DNA of 15,607 nucleotides, from the NCBI GenBank assembly GCA_018648945.1, contig JABGQJ010000101.1, positions 1 through 15,607 of the forward strand, given 5' to 3'. This DNA is from Victivallales bacterium (GTDB taxonomy: Bacteria; Verrucomicrobiota; Lentisphaeria; Oligosphaerales; Lenti-02). Shown in pieces: positions 13,052 through 15,607 of this stretch (position 1 is its first letter; every line of letters starts with the position of its first letter). The position numbers and the translations under genes were made by a program. Under the pieces are notes generated by a model. It did no database searches and had not been told where the DNA came from. It saw nothing but the letters and a program-made list of their open reading frames with translations.

Positions 13052-15607
13052 AGAACTCGATGACGATCTCGTTGCCCTCGGCCCTGAGCATCCCTGCGAA
13101 CGCCTCGCGGCTCAGAGCAACGCCTCTTTGCCGGTGGCGCCCAGAATTCGGGCGGGCGGCAAACGCTTCGCCATTCAGAACCAGTTGGGACGTACCAGTC
13201 CGGCGATAGCGAAGACACACGGGGCAACCGCACAGCTGCCAATCCACCGAGAGCTCGTCGAGGTCCTCGGGGAGAGAAGGATCGAAGATGATGTCCCCAT
13301 AGTGGAAACGGATGCCGAGCAGATGACGCACGACCAGCTGCAGGACTAGCCCCGGGCCGCTGGAGTAGATGCGCCAGCCGCCCTTGACGGCGACGCTGCC
13401 GTCCTTCACTCGATCATATTCGCGATCCGCCTGCTCTCGGTCGGCAAAGGCGGCGTCGGAACTGCTGAAGTAGGCGTTGCTCTGCCGCATGACGGCCTGG
13501 GGCAGGCGCTCCTGCAGGTCCACGGGGACGATCTTCATGAGTCCGTCCAGCACTGCGGCCGGCCGTCCCAGGCGAGCCATCGCCCCCAAGTACCGCAGGT
13601 GGGCGTGGACATACATGATCCCGATCTCCCGACCGAAGAAGGTCGCCGTCTCGCCTCGCTGGAAGATGCGCATGGTGCCACCACGGTACTGGGGGGGACG
13701 GTCCATCAGCCGGGCGCCGTCGGGAGCAACCAGATGCTGCTGGATGAGATCCGCATGGTGGTTCGCCTCCCCGACATCGAAGACATCGGCGATGATCCCG
13801 CGGATCATGGGCAGCAGTCGGTAGTGGATGCCGGTCTCCTGGTCCTGCGGATGCAGCAGCGGGCGCGCCTGTCCGGCGTCATCGAGTACAGCAAAGCCAC
13901 AGACCGTGCCGTCGTGGATCAGGTGCTTCCGGAAATCGTTCTCCGCCTGGGCCAGGAGCACGCGGAGATTGCGGGCGAGCGCGGAGCGCCCAGCCTGCTC
14001 AAACACCTTAGCCAAACCACGTAGCGTCTGGCAGCAGAGGGCCACGGTCCAACTGCTGACCATGGACTTGGCGAGTTCCGGATCAGCGGGCTGCAGGCTG
14101 TCGTTCCAGTCGCCATGTCCATAGCGGACCAGTGCCGTGCCTGGTACGAACTCGCCGCGGACGGCGGCAAGTGCGCGTCCCACATGCTCGACCACGGTCT
14201 CGGCGACTGCGGCCCCGTCGTAGTAGGGCAGTTGCTCGTCAAGGAAGGACAGGTCGTTGCTGGCCTCCACGTACTCGCAGAGCGCGCGGAGCGGCCAGAA
14301 CACCACGTCACCGTGGGCGTCGCCAGCACGAATGTCCGCATTGCGGTCAAACATGAACCACTGGCGCCATGTGCCGGAGACGTCCTGATTGGCGAGCACG
14401 GTCCGAATAATCTCCCGGGCCTGCTCGCAGTGTCCAAGGGCGAGCAGCATCTCCACGGAGCCTTGGCACACGTCGCGCGTGCCCCACGCTGCCCCCAGAT
14501 ACTGTTCCAGGCCGTGTGGGGCGGTAAGGTGAACCATGGCGTTCTGGACCAGCCATGGGAGCATGGTCTGCAGGGAGCTGATTCGCGCGTCGTCGCTTGC
14601 CATGTCCAGACCAAGCAGGCGACGGTGGAAGGCGGTGCCCGACTCGATCTCAGCGGTGGCTGCCATCCCGGAGAACAGTTCCTCGTGGGTTGGGACCGTG
14701 TCCTCGGCCAGAAGTCGACCGGTGATCGCCAGCCGGAAGCTCTCCGTCGACCGTGTCTCCATCACAAGAGCGGAACTGCCTCGCGACGCCCCATCCGCAT
14801 AGAGTAGATGGTCGTCACCGAGCCGTCTGACCAGCGATGCATCTTCCGGCACCAAGCGTGCCTCCCCGTCAGGATAGCGTTCGGCGAAGCGGCCACCGGG
14901 CGCGGGGCGCAGGACGACTGCGGCATCGCCGACCTTCGCGACATCCGCGAAGGCTGGCTGGCAGCCAGCGTCGCCCATGGCCAGCCCGGTGAAGATCGTG
15001 AACTGACGGGACAACGCGCTCTGCAAGTGAAGGTACAGCGCCTGAGTCCCCTGCCCTGCCCAGACGGTGACCTCGATGCGGTCGTCATCGGACAGATAGA
15101 GCCAGCGGCAACTGGTCGGTGTGTTCTCGAACGCGGAGGGGACGCCGAGCAACTCGGTCTGGCCGTTCCGGTGTAAAAAGACGCGCATACCGGCGGCACG
15201 CAACACATGCAGGGGGTCGCGGCTGATCGTCACGGCGATGTTCATGGACAGGTTGCCGAGAGCCACCTGCGACAGGAACGCGCCGCGCATATAGCAGGTG
15301 CTCGACAGCAGGCAGGGGTCACCCGTCACCGCCTGCCGCGTACGCAGAATGGCACCAGTCGCCCGCTCCTGGCGGAGTTCCTTCGCCCTGAGCACCACAT
15401 GTCGGTCGCCCGCCGTGAAAAAGGACAGGACGCGTCCGTCCCCAGCCACTTCCTCATGCCGGCGGTTCGGCCAGACACTGCCGATCTCCGCCTCGCTCAG
15501 GTCCTCTGCCAGGAAGAGCTGCGGTTCGGCGAAGAGACCGGTCGGGGCCTCCTCTGTGGCAGCTTCCTGGGCAGGACTGACCGGCGGCAGAGACCGGGGA
15601 ACACGCG
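13050..15607 (-). CDS. GH94 phosphorylase, probably 1,2-beta-oligoglucan phosphorylase, N-terminus cut by window edge
   Basis: The frame is open from the window edge to a TAG at 13050, giving 851 residues. A GTG at 15449 is unlikely to be the start because the frame continues upstream with coherent sequence, and the family is usually about 1,100 residues. It should convert beta-1,2-glucooligosaccharides plus phosphate to glucose 1-phosphate and a shorter chain. The visible part starts in the N-terminal beta domain and continues into the (alpha/alpha)6 catalytic domain. The GDWND motif (14114-14100) carries the GH94 general-acid Asp as its last residue. DWNDSLQPADP, followed by SMVSSWTVAL, resembles the Listeria-type oligoglucan phosphorylases more than cellobiose or chitobiose phosphorylases. 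HPQDQETG and GGWRIYSSGPG (13382-13350) are phosphate-site-like segments. Linkage to the GH144 gene, 11 bp downstream, supports the specificity. A signal peptide cannot be checked; the family is cytoplasmic. Confidence 0.9.
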   Translation of the reverse strand, partial: RVPRSLPPVSPAQEAATEEAPTGLFAEPQLFLAEDLSEAEIGSVWPNRRHEEVAGDGRVLSFFTAGDRHVVLRAKELRQERATGAILRTRQAVTGDPCLLSSTCYMRGAFLSQVALGNLSMNIAVTISRDPLHVLRAAGMRVFLHRNGQTELLGVPSAFENTPTSCRWLYLSDDDRIEVTVWAGQGTQALYLHLQSALSRQFTIFTGLAMGDAGCQPAFADVAKVGDAAVVLRPAPGGRFAERYPDGEARLVPEDASLVRRLGDDHLLYADGASRGSSALVMETRSTESFRLAITGRLLAEDTVPTHEELFSGMAATAEIESGTAFHRRLLGLDMASDDARISSLQTMLPWLVQNAMVHLTAPHGLEQYLGAAWGTRDVCQGSVEMLLALGHCEQAREIIRTVLANQDVSGTWRQWFMFDRNADIRAGDAHGDVVFWPLRALCEYVEASNDLSFLDEQLPYYDGAAVAETVVEHVGRALAAVRGEFVPGTALVRYGHGDWNDSLQPADPELAKSMVSSWTVALCCQTLRGLAKVFEQAGRSALARNLRVLLAQAENDFRKHLIHDGTVCGFAVLDDAGQARPLLHPQDQETGIHYRLLPMIRGIIADVFDVGEANHHADLIQQHLVAPDGARLMDRPPQYRGGTMRIFQRGETATFFGREIGIMYVHAHLRYLGAMARLGRPAAVLDGLMKIVPVDLQERLPQAVMRQSNAYFSSSDAAFADREQADREYDRVKDGSVAVKGGWRIYSSGPGLVLQLVVRHLLGIRFHYGDIIFDPSLPEDLDELSVDWQLCGCPVCLRYRRTGTSQLVLNGEAFAARPNSGRHRQRGVALSREAFAGMLRAEGNEIVIEF

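Larger units (their letters stand above)
6907..15607 (-). other. Beta-1,2-glucan / sulfatase operon (transcribed right to left, 5' end outside the window)
   Basis: Five genes on the minus strand are spaced 11 bp, 10 bp, 51 bp and a 4-bp overlap. The order is GH94 phosphorylase, GH144 glucanase, sulfatase without signal peptide, exported sulfatase, exported sulfatase. There is no room for a strong terminator and no obvious internal promoter. The operon promoter must lie beyond 15607. Confidence 0.85.

Noticed and set aside
15447..15449. GTG as the start of the GH94 gene
   Set aside because: The same frame is open to the window edge with coherent sequence, and the family is about 250 residues longer, so the real start lies outside.
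1..15607. CRISPR array, tRNA or rRNA gene, insertion sequence or prophage
   Set aside because: No regularly spaced repeats, tRNA-like cloverleaf, rRNA sequence, transposase or integrase was seen.

Overview
The window is GC-rich, densely coding bacterial DNA with seven complete genes and two cut by the window edges. Three formylglycine-type sulfatases, two SGNH esterases, a large membrane-anchored multiheme cytochrome c with TPR repeats, and a glycoside hydrolase-like protein of a type I associate with Lentisphaerota and Kiritimatiellota suggest a heterotrophic polysaccharide degrader of the PVC superphylum (Verrucomicrobiota, Kiritimatiellota, Lentisphaerota or Planctomycetota). This is inferred from gene content only; no rRNA or other marker gene is present.

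Left part (1-4145): a truncated, exported SGNH/GDSL esterase with a GxDLY-type N-terminal domain runs leftward off the edge. A 358-bp divergent intergenic region separates it from a 647-residue protein without a signal peptide (1284-3227), which looks like a TIM-barrel glycoside hydrolase with an amidotransferase-like middle domain but which I cannot assign to a family. A second SGNH hydrolase follows (about 3435-4145). Its 5' end appears scattered over three reading frames, and the Asp of its DxxH block is Asn.

Middle (4383-6836): an 817-residue octaheme cytochrome c with an N-terminal membrane anchor, eight CxxCH motifs, HEAT-like repeats and TPR-like repeats. It converges on the operon to its right.

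Right part (15607 down to 6907, minus strand): five tightly packed genes with gaps or overlaps of 11, 10, 51 and -4 bp, almost certainly one operon. In transcription order they are a GH94 phosphorylase resembling 1,2-beta-oligoglucan phosphorylase (5' end outside the window), an exported GH144-type endo-beta-1,2-glucanase, a sulfatase-fold hydrolase without a signal peptide (CTPAR), and two exported sulfatases (CAPSR). The expected logic is that GH144 cuts beta-1,2-glucan outside the cytoplasm and GH94 phosphorolyses the resulting oligosaccharides to glucose 1-phosphate. The sulfatases would remove ester decorations at both locations. Coupling three sulfatase-family enzymes to a beta-1,2-glucan pair is the most interesting point. 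It suggests use of a sulfated, or phosphodiester-decorated, beta-1,2-glucan. No transporter, SusC/D pair, regulator or sulfatase-maturing enzyme is visible here.
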